DNA from: Euleptes europaea
Taxonomy: Eukaryota > Chordata > Lepidosauria > Squamata > Sphaerodactylidae
Reading direction: 5' to 3'
NCBI RefSeq assembly: GCF_029931775.1
Contig: NC_079318.1
Span: 74,931,614 to 74,995,613 of the forward strand
DNA: 64,000 bases
The notes below the pieces were generated by a model. It was given only the letters and a program-made list of their open reading frames with translations. It searched no databases and had not been told where the DNA came from. The translations under genes and the position numbers were made by a program. Shown here one piece after another: positions 1-10,289 of this stretch (within the stretch, counting starts at the first letter, position 1; the number at the start of each line of letters is the position of its first letter).

Positions 1-192
1 TCTAGAATACCAGCATCTAGAATATGAGCATGCTTTTCCTCTTTGATGTGCTAGTTTCCTACATACAGAGTCATCCCCCAACCCCACAAGCACAGTCGGA
101 TATGTGATACCTACAGTTTGGAAGTGGTATATTCCAGGAAGGGCTCTGGCACGTGGTTGGTTCTCTGGCCTTAGTTTTGCATCTCTCTGCAG

Positions 193-274
193 GTCCACAC
201 TGGTTCCATCCAAGTACTCCATGACAGTGATGGTGTTTATCATGATGCTGAGCTTCTATTATTTTTCACGCCAC
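193..274 (+). CDS. ADCY3: ADCY3 exon: last transmembrane helix
   Basis: Acceptor ctctctgcag ends at 192 and donor gtaagt starts at 275. The exon enters with one base of a split codon and reads [12 protein letters not shown] followed by a hydrophobic helix and FYYFSRH. This is the twelfth membrane span, just before the C2 cytoplasmic domain. It ends on a codon boundary. Confidence 0.93.
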
Positions 275-3200
275 GTAAGTAATCCGCTCTGGTGGCTGTT
301 GGGTTGGTGGTTGCCATCATAAACAGAGATTTGGATCCTGTTGATCTCTTCCACTGATGGAAGTGCTTTCCCACTGCACAAGAAGCCTCCCGCTGAAGAA
401 GGCTCCTTGCCCTGAGTGAAACAGATCCGTGGGATCCAACCCAACAGTTGTTTCTGTCTCTCTGGTCCTCTCTCAGCGAGGAAGCAGCCAAGGGGAAGGA
501 AAGTGGCTTGTGGTGTATTGGTGCCAAGATAGATTTGGAGGGCCCCGTGTCATTATTACTGAATGGTATGAGGTTGGGTTGAAATTGCTAGGGACCAAAA
601 GGACGCAGCACTGTGAATTCGTATTTATATGTTTGCCAGCATGGTGTAGTGGTTAAGAGTGGTGGTTTGGAGCGGTAGAGTCTGATCTAGAGAACTGGGT
701 TTGATTCCCCACTCCTCCACATGAGCGGCGGAGGCTAATATGGTGAACTGGATTTGTTTCCCCACTCCTACACACGAAGCTGGGTCACCTTGGGCTAGCC
801 ACAGCTTTCTCAGCCCCACGTACCTCACAGGGTGACTGTTGTGGTGGTGAGAAGGGAAGGTGATTGTAAGCCGGTTTGATTCTCCCTTAAGTGGCAGAGA
901 AAGTCGGCATATAAAAAGCAACTCTTCTTCTTCTTCCTCTTCCTCTTTCTTCTTCCTCTTTCTTCTTCTTCCTCTTTCTTCTTCTTTCTTCTTTCTTCTT
1001 CTTCAACTCGCCTTTATCAGTAGGACTTAAGATGGATTACAGAGTCAATACAATCGACGGATGGAGCATTCAGTAAACAATGCAATAGGATTAGGGGCTG
1101 TAGAACCAACCAGAAACCTAAAAACAGAACTGAAGCAAAGCATAAGTATTAACATGACACATTAACTGAGGCAAAATTTCATAGCAGGATCCTAGTTTCA
1201 ACATTAGTGGTTTATACACAGTGGTATAGGCCACTGATCCCTAATAATAATGGTCCTTAATAATTTTTCCAAGTAACTTTGTGAATCATTTAGTACAGTG
1301 CAAGTCTACTGCCTGCGTAGAAAAGCCCTCTTGAATAATTCAGTTTTGCATCGTTTGTGGAAAGCCAAGAGAGTGGGGGCCTTCCTGACCTCCTCAGGCA
1401 GGCCGTCACACAAGATGGGGGCCACAACGGAGAAGGCACGTGTACGGGCAGTTGTTGATTTTGCCCATTTGCAGGTTGGCACCTGCAGAAGACCCTGCTC
1501 TGATGTGCAAAGCTGTCATGGCGGAGCATAGGGTGAGAGGCGGTCTCGCAGATACAAAGGTCCAAGGCCATGAAGGGCTTTGTGATAGGCAATACCATAA
1601 ACTGTGCCTGGTAACTGATGGGCAGCCATATTCTCTCAGTCCTGTGGAAAGGAACACCAGGGCTAAAGCGACAGACAAAGGAACAGCAGTCCTGCTGGGG
1701 ATTCTGCACATGGCAAGAAAATGGGACAGGAGCAATTGCCAGGGTGCTTAGAATGTGGGCTAGGATGTGGGAGACCTGGGTTCAAATCTCCACTCTGCCA
1801 TGAAGCTTTCTGAGTGACCCTGGGCCAGTCACTGACCCTCAGCCTACCCAACTCACAGGGGTTGTTTTGATGATCAGATGGGGAACAGAGATTCATATAT
1901 ACTACCCTGAGCTCCTTGGAATAAAAGGGAGATACAAATGTGATTGATGGGCCTGAGATCTTGGAGAGCAGCTGCCAGCCAGAGTAGGCCAATCTCAGGG
2001 CTAGTTGGACTAAGTCTGGGTCCGGCGGTGGCTGTGTGATTGTACTGATGTGCTCTACAGATGTGCAAATGCTGCCTAGAAAGACATTTGTGTCATCATT
2101 GTTCTCCCATGGCAGGTGGAGAGATTGGCCAGGACTTTATTCTTGTGGAAGATCGACGTGCATGATCAGAAGGAGCGCGTGTATGAGATGAGGCGTTGGA
2201 ATGAGGCCCTCGTTGCCAACATGCTGCCAGAGCACGTGGCTCGACATTTCCTTGGCTCCAAGAAACGGGATGAGGTAAACATTGATGGGGTGAAGAGCAG
2301 AACTTCCAAACGTGGATCAATACTGAGACGGTTTGCATTAGGGGAAATAGTTGGATGAGAGCTAAATGGAACCTCCATGAGCAGAGGCAGTATATCTCTT
2401 ACAGAGACAGGTCATCACTACCATGTGACTATCACCTTAACATTCTGCTTGTGATCTTCTCACTTGTGGCTAGCAGCTGTTGGGACACAGAATGCTGGGC
2501 TTTTGGTTGGCTGTAAAGGCAATTCTTGTTAGGCAGCTTGAGTTTAAGGAGATAAGCAGGATATAAATATTTTAAATAAATAAAATAAAGAGAGATAATG
2601 CAGATGGTCAGGCATATGTCCTCATTTCAGGATCTGGATCTACCTATGGCTGGAAATTGCTGTGAGTGATGCAAAAGTTAGCTTTATAGTTGGACTTCCA
2701 GAGAATGAGTCACAACGCCTCTTAAGCGCTACCTCTAAACTGGGGCTGTGGCTCTTTTCTTTTCTCCCTCTTCCCTGCTCCGCAGGAGCTGTACAGCCAG
2801 TCTTACGATGAGATTGGTGTCATGTTTGCCTCTCTCCCAAACTTTGCGGACTTCTACACGGAGGAGAGCATCAACAACGGCGGGATCGAGTGCCTGCGCT
2901 TCCTCAATGAGATCATCTCGGATTTTGATGCTGTGAGTCCATCCCGTCTGCAGAAGGGGTAGAGTGATCAGTTGGCCCAAAGTCAGCCAAAGCCTTATCC
3001 TGGTGACTCTTTTGCACCTTTGTAGAGAGAGTTTTGCAGGGATCACTAATCTTGTTGTGAGGACTCTATGAAAGTTAAGGATTGGGAGCAGAAAGCACTA
3101 AAAACAACGCATTTTTTTAGATTTCAGATTTTTCTGCAAAGCTGGAATATTTTTCTGTTTTATAGAATGATCTCTCTTATCTGTTCATGGCTCTAATCTC

Positions 3201-6157
3201 TGGATGTAAGCATCCACAGATTTGGCCAGCTGGAGAATTAGATATATTGATGCTTTGTTGGAGAAGCAATGGCATGGACGCCTTGAGCTGGGATTCTCTT
3301 CCCTTGCCTTGCTATGACACACAAGCTTTTACATAATTCCTCTCCAGCCAGGGAAGGACTACTGCAGCTAAACTGTCTCAAGGTGCTGATGGTATGTCAC
3401 GTGCTTCCTGGAATAGGGCACATCTGCCCCACTTTTCCACCACAGGAAGGGAATTGTTGGCCAGGGAAGTATGTGGACCGGCCCACAGTGTCCCATGTGT
3501 TTCCTTGGCATTTTCAACTGCCTTCTCCATCATATTTACCTAAGAAGAAGACAGCGCTGAATATAATACAATCCCTTCCAAAAGTAGGTTATGTGCATAA
3601 AGTTTTATTTACTACTGTACATACCTGTAGATTGTATGTGAATTTAAGCCGGCTGCTTATTTTTCCTGCTGGCACTCCTGGGGGGGAAGAAAGAACTAGC
3701 CTTCCTTTTGTGTAGGGAGGGTAATCAACCAGTGGATGCCTACAGTAATGATGGGGCTGGGGTGTCCCTTTGCTTCCTGATGTGCACAGCTCCTGGACGA
3801 GCCCCAGTTCCGGTGTATCACCAAGATCAAAACTATTGGCAGCACCTACATGGCAGCTTCCGGAGTGACTCCGGATGTCAATACCAATGGATACAATAAT
3901 GCAGTTAAGGTAAGGAAGAACTGAGTGACACGGATCTGAGGGGTGGGGGTGCCCAAATGTACCTGTTTATTTCATATGTTTCAAAATGTATTGCTTTTGA
4001 ATCCCCCCTCCTTTCCATTGTGGAATTCAAGGTAGCAAACGAGGGGTTGCCAGATGGCCTCCTGTCCAGGCACTGAGCAGACCCAGACACGTTTGCTTCA
4101 GCAAGGTGGCTATATCATGTGACCTCTGGCTATATCCAGTTGCTGCTGTTTATTCCCCTGCGGCTCAAGCTCGGTGTTTCCCTCTTCGGCGTCTAGCTGT
4201 TCTGTTCTCTTCCCCCTCACTCTTGTTGTCCTCAGAAGGAAGATCTTTCTGAAAAAGAGCGCTGGCAGCACTTAGCGGACCTTGCTGACTTTGCCTTAGC
4301 CATGAAAGAGACGTTGATGAACATCAACTACCAGTCCTTCAATAACTTCATGCTGCGAATAGGCAAGTCAGACCTGTGGGGGGTGGGGGCGTGCACACAC
4401 AAGCATGTATGCATGTTGAATTCACGATGAGCTCAAACCACCCCTGAAAGGAAATCAGGGGGAGCTTGTTAAAAGCTTTATGCAGGTGGATAGAGACGTT
4501 TTTAATCCCTCTCCCTTTAATTGTAGAAGTTGGAGTCACTCAATGAAATTGATTGGCAGTAAGTTCAGAAAATTGACAAAAATGAAGTGTTTCTGCATGC
4601 AGTGCAGAGTTGGTGTATGGAATTCACTGTGATGTAATGTGGTGATGGCCACTGGCTTAAAAAGGAACGAGTTCATGGAGAATGCATCTATGTGCATTTC
4701 TTAGCTGTGGAAGCTAAGGAAACTTCCATGTTCCAGAGGCAGTGTACCCCTGCGTATCAGGTGCTGGGGACAAATGCCCTTGGTGGTGGGCTTGTTGAAT
4801 AGATGGACTTTTGGTCTGACGCAGCTGGGCTTGTCAAGTTCTTAATCACTCCTCCCACCCCAATCTTAAACTAGCCACGATGACAGTATATGTGAGCGCT
4901 AAGCCGAAACTTTTTTTTTTTTAATGGCGCCAACAGGCATGAACAAAGGAGCCGTGCTGGCAGGAGTCATCGGTGCCCGCAAGCCTCACTATGACATTTG
5001 GGGGAACACAGTGAATGTGGCCAGCCGAATGGAGTCTACAGGAGTCATGGGAAATATACAGGTGGGGTGCACCCTCTCAGCCCCCCCCTGGGGGGGCAGC
5101 AAAATAGGTTTCAGTGGATGCAAATGAACAAAAGTGAAAAAGATGTTGGTAGCAGCACATCAGTGCTGAACAGTTGGGAGAGTGGGGTGGGCTGGTGAAG
5201 GACATAGTCTCTTCCCTTACCAGGTACCAGCAGGGTAGCTAGGAAACTGTGGCTGCAGGTGGGGAGGGAGGAGATGGAGTTCCTGGCCTAAACAAGAACC
5301 ACGCCAATCTAGCAACCTTTTTGCAGGTAATTCAGGCCTGGGCGTGACTTGGCCCTTAGCCCGTGGCTATGTGAGTCCTGGCCATAGAACCAGCCCCACC
5401 CTGGGACACCCTTGTAGCTTGTCACCTATGTTGTGGGCCTGTTGGGTTGAACATTTTGGGCACTTTCACACATCCTAAATAATGCACTTTCAATGCACTT
5501 TGCAGTTGAATTTTACTGTGTTAAACAGCAACATCCACCTGCAAACAATCGTTAAAATGCATTGGAAGTGGATTGAAAGTGCATTATTCAGGATGCCTGA
5601 AAGTGCTTTGTAACATTTTTTGGGGGTGTGTATTTCAACTTGAGTCCCCAGCAAGGCAGAAAAGCAGGGGGGAAATATTCTTTAAGACTGTTCGGCATCA
5701 GTGGTTTCCATCTATGTTGAAACGTACCTCAGTATTTCCCCACTCTCCATGGGAAAATCATATAAACATAACCAACCAACCCCCTTCCCAAGTTTCATTC
5801 CAGGGTTCGGCAAGAGCTTTGTGAGGCCATGGGCCCCTCTGTGAGCCTGCCTATTAGGGAAAGAGATGCTGCCAGGCAGCAGAATGAACTGGAATAAAAA
5901 AGGGGGCCACTGGTTAGAAAGCCCCAAGCTTGATTAGTCGTTGCAGCGGTATATCATCTTGCTGCCCCCTGCAGGTGGTGGAAGAGACCCAATCGGTCCT
6001 GAAGGAATACTGTTTCCGCTTTGTGCGCCGAGGGCACATCTTCGTTAAGGGCAAAGGAGAACTGCTGACCTACTTCATGAAAGGGCGAGATAAGCAAGGC
6101 TCTTTCGTCAATGGCTCCTCCGTGACTTTGCCTCACCAGGTGGTAGACAGCTCGTGA
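193..6157 (+). CDS. ADCY3: Adenylate cyclase type 3, C-terminal part (7 exons, 3' end complete)
   Basis: Membrane adenylate cyclase that converts ATP to cAMP; known mainly from olfactory and primary cilia. Joining 193-274, 2116-2274, 2786-2932, 3790-3909, 4236-4362, 4937-5061 and 5975-6157 gives one open frame of about 313 residues ending in [11 protein letters not shown], almost the same as the human C-terminus. Seen in order: the last transmembrane segment ([15 protein letters not shown]), the linker [18 protein letters not shown], then the C2 cyclase domain with [24 protein letters not shown]-like text, [14 protein letters not shown] and [11 protein letters not shown]. From known cyclase structures these hold the adenine-contacting Lys and Asp and the transition-state Asn and Arg; all are present, so the domain looks catalytic. 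The C1 domain and earlier exons lie before the window. Convergent with CENPO. One intron has a GC donor. Confidence 0.97.
635..921 (+). repeat. tRNA-derived SINE
   Basis: Head gtgtagtggttaagagtgg (box A-like) and gggtttgattcccc (box B-like), middle ctgggtcaccttgggctag, tail aagtcggcatataaaaagc. Same family as 31810-32132, 32761-33004, 21836-22073 and 37162-37478. Lies in an ADCY3 intron and runs into a CTT repeat. Confidence 0.85.
922..1004. repeat. CTT/CCTCTT microsatellite
   Basis: Imperfect ctt and cctctt units, grown from the 3' tail of the preceding SINE. Confidence 0.9.
1279..1740 (-). mobile_element. L2-like LINE fragment, RT C-terminus
   Basis: Minus-strand translation contains [17 protein letters not shown] and, further on, a [10 protein letters not shown]-like end, the usual end of L2/CR1-clade reverse transcriptases (LHWLPI-Y-KVL). 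Decayed; frames are broken. A second copy is at 16230-17260. Confidence 0.7.
1745..1945 (+). repeat. Old tRNA-derived SINE
   Basis: gacctgggttcaaatctccac (box B-like), then gtgaccctgggccagtcac and tgagctccttggaataaaagg. A different and more decayed family than the SINE at 635. Confidence 0.6.
2116..2274 (+). CDS. ADCY3: ADCY3 exon: C2 linker
   Basis: 53 codons between ggcag (ends 2115) and gtaaac (2275). It reads [18 protein letters not shown] through [19 protein letters not shown]. The helical linker (signalling-helix-like, charged) leads into the conserved [10 protein letters not shown] motif at the start of the C2 catalytic fold. Confidence 0.96.
2786..2932 (+). CDS. ADCY3: ADCY3 exon: start of C2 catalytic domain
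   Basis: 49 codons between cgcag (ends 2785) and gtgagt (2933), phase 0 at both ends. It reads [20 protein letters not shown] then [20 protein letters not shown], the typical class III cyclase core beta-alpha unit. Confidence 0.97.
3790..3909 (+). CDS. ADCY3: ADCY3 exon: adenine-binding lysine segment
   Basis: 40 codons between acag (ends 3789) and gtaagg (3910). It reads [20 protein letters not shown] and then [15 protein letters not shown]. The KIKTIG lysine corresponds to the purine-contacting residue known from other mammalian C2 domains. Confidence 0.96.
4236..4362 (+). CDS. ADCY3: ADCY3 exon followed by a GC-AG intron
   Basis: Acceptor ctcag ends at 4235. The exon reads [20 protein letters not shown] to FNNFMLRI and ends with the first base of a Gly codon at 4362. 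The next bases are gcaagt, so this intron starts with GC instead of GT. The consensus around it (ag|gcaagt) is strong, and the frame joins exactly to [11 protein letters not shown] in the next exon. Confidence 0.95.
4937..5061 (+). CDS. ADCY3: ADCY3 exon: catalytic DIWG/NVASR segment
   Basis: Acceptor caacag ends at 4936 and donor gtgggg starts at 5062. It reads [19 protein letters not shown], then [20 protein letters not shown] and IQ. It contains the Asp of DIWG and the Asn and Arg of NVASR expected at the C2 side of the active site. Confidence 0.97.
5460..5605. mobile_element. MITE-like palindromic element
   Basis: Left arm gcactttcacacatcctaaa and right arm complement gcactttcaggcatcctgaa pair over about 40 bp (shared aataatgcactttcaat). 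It sits in the last ADCY3 intron. No clear target duplication. Confidence 0.6.
5975..6157 (+). CDS. ADCY3: ADCY3 terminal coding exon
   Basis: Acceptor ccctgcag ends at 5974; the stop tga is at 6155-6157. It reads [39 protein letters not shown] and ends [11 protein letters not shown]. The end matches the human protein (QVVDNS) closely, so the stop is real. Confidence 0.97.
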   Translation: MVEETQSVLKEYCFRFVRRGHIFVKGKGELLTYFMKGRDKQGSFVNGSSVTLPHQVVDSS

Positions 6158-6650
6158 CGTCGCTTGGGCTTTCTGCAAGCAGGTTACGAATCGGAGCAGG
6201 TACCAAAGTGAGGATGCCCCAAAGGCAAAAATGGTTTTCGGCGCTTGACAACTCCAGGTGGGAGACTGATACAAACACCATGACCACAGACATTTACCTT
6301 TCTGAGAAACCCTCAGCCCCTTTTCCTCTCCTCCGAAAGTTTAGTTGTAAGGGGGCTCTCCTCAGCCTTTGCATCTTGGGGTAGCTGTGGGGAAGGGGAA
6401 CTTGGCAGGAGAGGCCTGTGTTTTGCACGAGGCCAGGGCCTTGCACACGTTTGTATCTGAATGTAGACAGGGGAGGCTGAATCCCCAGTGCAGCATTGCT
6501 CAGGTAGGACTGCCTTGCCCGATATCTCCGCTATGCGCCTATCTTTTTAGTCGAAGCGAGAGGCAGGTTGTTGGGGCTTTTAAGCTGTCACAGACCTAAC
6601 CTTTGCCTAGAGCTTATTGTTGAAATAAATTGCAAACTCAGGGTGGGCAT
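6158..6650 (+). other. ADCY3: ADCY3 3' UTR with poly(A) signal
   Basis: Unique sequence after the stop with an AATAAA at 6624-6629. The cleavage site would fall about 15-25 bases later. A longer 3' UTR is possible; only the hexamer was used. Confidence 0.55.
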
Positions 6651-7311
6651 TAACGGCAGGCAGCTGTGGGGGAGAGAAAGCCACACAAGGGCACGCATGG
6701 GATTTATTTTTAGTAATTTAGAGTGAGCTCACCTTTGCCACCAAATCACCATAGGTGGAGGGGGGGGGGAAGAGTGCAGTCTCTTTCTTTTGCCTCTAAG
6801 ATGTCCTATTTCAAATATATAAATATATATAAAAGATACAGATTAACTTTATATTTTTAATCGTGTCTTAATTCCAAAAGCCCGGAGGGGGGGCTCATTC
6901 AGAGTGCACTTTGCACCTTCTGCTGCTCTTGCTTGAAAGGAAGAGATTTATAAGGCCTGGTGGAAGACTGTTTTTATTACTGCCTTCATCCAATTGTTAC
7001 GTTGAATACACACACAAACACAATTGTAATTACTTCTCTAGTTTCTCAAATAGAACCAGTTGGATTTTAAGAAGTTATGCCGTGTCTTCTTGTTCTCTTT
7101 GTGGGAAGTGGCTGTGGCGTGTGGCTGAGATGGGGGTGCTTGGTGGGGGTCTTTGGAGCGCGAACAATAGGATCCACGAACGGATTTTACTTGCCCCGGT
7201 GCAGCGTCGCTCTCAGCCCCTAGGAATTCCAGCTTTTGTTTAAAGAGGAGCAAGGCTCTGGCACAGTTATCAAAAAGGGAGGTATGCTTTAAAAAAACAC
7301 CCTTTAATATA

Positions 7312-7549
7312 AGCCCCATTCACATGTTACAGTGAACATACATGCTACCTGTACACATGTACATCGCTTTACTGACAAGCATTCACTTTACAAATTAAAC
7401 TGGGGACCAGTACCTGGATACATCTGGGTTTTGAATCACACAGCTGTATGTGCATTGACTATGACATAAAAACTAGTCAATGCCCAGATCAAGAAAAATT
7501 AAATGCTCGCATATTGAACGCATGTTCACTGTAACTTGTGAACAGGGCT
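7312..7549. mobile_element. MITE with terminal inverted repeats
   Basis: Ends agccccattcacatgttaca and, inverted, agccctgttcacaagttaca; the match continues through gtgaacat. Flanked by ATA on both sides. 238 bp, non-coding, so non-autonomous. Superfamily not certain. Confidence 0.65.
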
Positions 7550-8807
7550 ATAGTAATAGAGGGTAGGGAAAGAAGATTGTTGGGCATTAGTGGACCACGT
7601 GGTTGCTGATATTCTAACAGAGCCTTGGAATATGTGAAGCTTGATTTGATCCCACTTGACACTCACCGCAAATGCAGGATTGCCCACCGCAGGTCAGTTA
7701 TGCTTTAAGATGTTAAGATTTGGGTTACTCCTGGGACACAAGTTGATGGACAACAGCACTATGAGCAGGAATTAACAGCAGTTTGCAACAGCTACTAATA
7801 GCAAACAAGTTAACTGCACTGTTCAATAAACCAGGTGTCCCTCCCACTGGGCCCGCCTACTCAATGAATAAGGGCCATTTACTGGGCTCAAATTCAAAAG
7901 AACAGGCAAGTATTAAAAATAAAGAGCTCCACGGACCACTGATTGACCTGCCACTGATCACACCCACTGATTGACCTGCCCTTTTTGGTGCCCATGTGCA
8001 GGCAACAATGACTATGTAACTACCTCCGCCTGCCCTTCCTAGTGGCATTACCCACTTGAGTGAGCCCAGCTGGTTTGCTGCTGGTGGAGGGGGGAGGGAT
8101 GGAAGGGGGCAGGCATCCACTCCAGTGCTCTTGCTGTTGCCATCAGCACTGAGCCAGGAGGACCCATGGATGGCAGCCTCAGGAACAGATGCAGGGGCGC
8201 TGGTTACACGTCCTCACCCTTGTGTTTCTGCTGCCATGCAGGTCCAGCCCCCAACATGGACTGTTATTGGACCACAGCTGGTCTGAAGCAATGGCTGATA
8301 TAAAGCAGAATAGTGCAGAGGCATTTTTTCTTAGTAGCAGCGAGCAGCAGTAAGAACAGCTGTAGGTCTGTGGCTACTTGGCTTGTATGAAGGCCCTGCA
8401 GCCACCCGCAATACCCTTATAATAAGGCTGTGAGAAAAAGCTCCCTCTCAAGCAGAGTCCATGAAGAACTGGCACTGGTCAAGGGAGGCACTGCTGGGCT
8501 AGAGAGACTAAAGGTGACTTCCCAGTCCCAGACTGACTGGGATGTCTCCACTTTGAACAAAGGCATTGCTTTGGCCTGGGCTTTCACGAAATGTACTAAA
8601 CCAAGTTAAAATAGGGAAATTCTTAAAATGCCGAAAAGGTTACCATCTTATGATCACCTTTGGTCTCAGTTGTCAAGAGGCTCTATGCCCTTCCTCCCAG
8701 CAGAAGGAAGTCCTGTTCCTTGGGCTCTTTTTATTTTAATACAAAAATGTAAAAATATTTGTGTAAACCACCCCCTAAGCATTGTCTGCCTAGTAAACAT
8801 CGTGCTA

Positions 8808-8866
8808 TGATATCACCCCATGGGTCAGTATGAGACCTGGTGCTCGCACAGGGGTCTACCGTCACC
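8808..8866 (+). repeat. Sauria SINE 3' tail fragment
   Basis: atcaccccatgggtcagtat and ggtgctcgcacaggggtct match the tail of the full copy at 17550-17848. Confidence 0.65.
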
Positions 8867-8951
8867 TTTTTAAGCCACTCAGTCGTTACAATACAGCAGG
8901 ACAGACAGCATGGACAGACAGCATAGAGGACAACTCTACCATGGGACTTCT

Positions 8952-9090
8952 CAACTGAGGTTCTGAAGAAGTGAGCTGTGACTCACAAAAGCTCATACCC
9001 TGCCAGGAATTCTGTTAGTCTTTCAGATGCTACTGGACTCTTGCTCTTTTCTACTGCTATAGGTAGACTAACAGCGCTACCCATCGCAAT
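8952..9090 (+). repeat. Interspersed repeat (ctcacaaaagctcat / gctactggactc family)
   Basis: Carries gtgactcacaaaagctcata, gttagtctttcagatgctac and tggactcttgctcttttcta. The same family occurs as a fold-back at 54521-54644 and as a fragment at 61030-61110. Family name not known to me. Confidence 0.6.
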
Positions 9091-9609
9091 AAATATTGTT
9101 ATAGTTTCAGAAGGGTGAACCACTACGCAACAATACACAACATCTGAAGAAACAATTGCATTGGCAAAATGATCAGAAATTGTGCAATTAAGGGTAGGAG
9201 CAATGAAAAGGCAGACTTCTGAGCTAAACTGCTTACTGTTTGTTAATTTTTAAATAAAATATAGCAATACATACTATAATCAGTGTAAACAGGAACTTCA
9301 CAATACAAAAAGCTATGGCCTTCTTTCCTGTTTAGTCTTCCTACCCCTGATGTGAACAGTTTATTTTTGACCATATAATTATGATTTACAAATTAAAATA
9401 TTTGATTTAAAAATGGAAAACAACTGTTTCATAATAAAAGTCCTCTAAAATTGTTTGCCCCACAGTGAAAGCAGCTAAGTCACTAGCTGTCCTTCAGATG
9501 GCAAGCCTCCACCCAACCCCAGTTCCTCAGAAAGAAGCCATGCAGGATAACTGCTTGGCGGGATGTCCCAAGTCCCAAAGACTTCCAAGCCACCCCTAGC
9601 CATACAGTT

Positions 9610-9610
<1 letters not shown>

Positions 9611-9669
<59 letters not shown>
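9611..9669. repeat. AC microsatellite
   Basis: Uninterrupted (AC) run of nearly 30 units. It makes long CV-repeat reading frames that are not genes. Confidence 0.97.
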
Positions 9670-9672
<3 letters not shown>

Positions 9673-10110
9673 CATATCTCAGCAGCAATGCTGGAAGAGC
9701 TAACACTCCAGCACTCCCCGCCTAAGACATTTTGATTCTCTTGTGGAAATCTCAGCAAGCAAGAGCTGAAATGTGTGACAGGAAGAGTGCAGGCCCAAAT
9801 GGGGTTCTTGCAGTAACCAAGAGCAGCTCCCGATGGGAACCGGCTGCTAGACCTTCCCACCCTTATGTGGATGGAGAGACTGCTTGAGTCCCCAGAGGTC
9901 TTCCTACTCCTTGTTTTCTTTCATCCAGGTATTCATTGCACATCTTTGAAAGCTCTTTGAAAGTTCATGAGGGAGATGGATCTCTGAGCATCCCAGTGAT
10001 GGCTGCAGCAAAAGAAAAGACCAGCCCTTCAGCAACACACACAGCAGAAAGGTCTTCTGGGCAGGAGACAGCTGCTGGCAGAGATCTGGATTCTCTCCAC
10101 CTAGAAAGGG

Positions 10111-10289
10111 TTACACAGCAGTAGCCTTGCCGCAGCCTGAAGGTACGCCTTTCGAGGAAGCAGACAACTCCCGGGGACTCAGGCTTTCTGTTGAGTCAGT
10201 GAAGGATCTGAAGACCTCGTGAAGAGTCTTCTGGTGGAATAAGGCCTGGTGACTGGCTGCCATCTCTGCCTCTGAAGCCACAGCACCTT
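10111..10289 (-). CDS. CENPO: CENPO terminal coding exon
   Basis: Acceptor tctaccaacag precedes 10289; stop TAA at 10113-10111. It reads EGAVASEAEMAASHQALFHQ, KTLHEVFRSFTDSTESLSP and ends GKATAV. ASH-x-x-LF and LH-VF-SFT agree with human ASHETLF and LHQVFASFT; the last 25 residues are not alike. Confidence 0.9.

Larger units (their letters stand above)
6651..10110. other. ADCY3-CENPO intergenic region and CENPO 3' side
   Basis: No coding exon seen. It holds a MITE-like element (7312-7549), a Sauria SINE tail fragment (8808-8866), an interspersed repeat (8952-9090) and an AC microsatellite (9611-9669). A minus-strand AATAAA at 9365-9360 is a possible CENPO poly(A) signal. Confidence 0.5.

Noticed and set aside
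635-720. tRNA gene
   Set aside because: Box A and B are present but the cloverleaf is not kept and the same sequence recurs several times with a SINE body, so it is a SINE head.
9475-9860. Reading frames with long CV repeats
   Set aside because: They come from the AC microsatellite read on the minus strand; no homology on either side.
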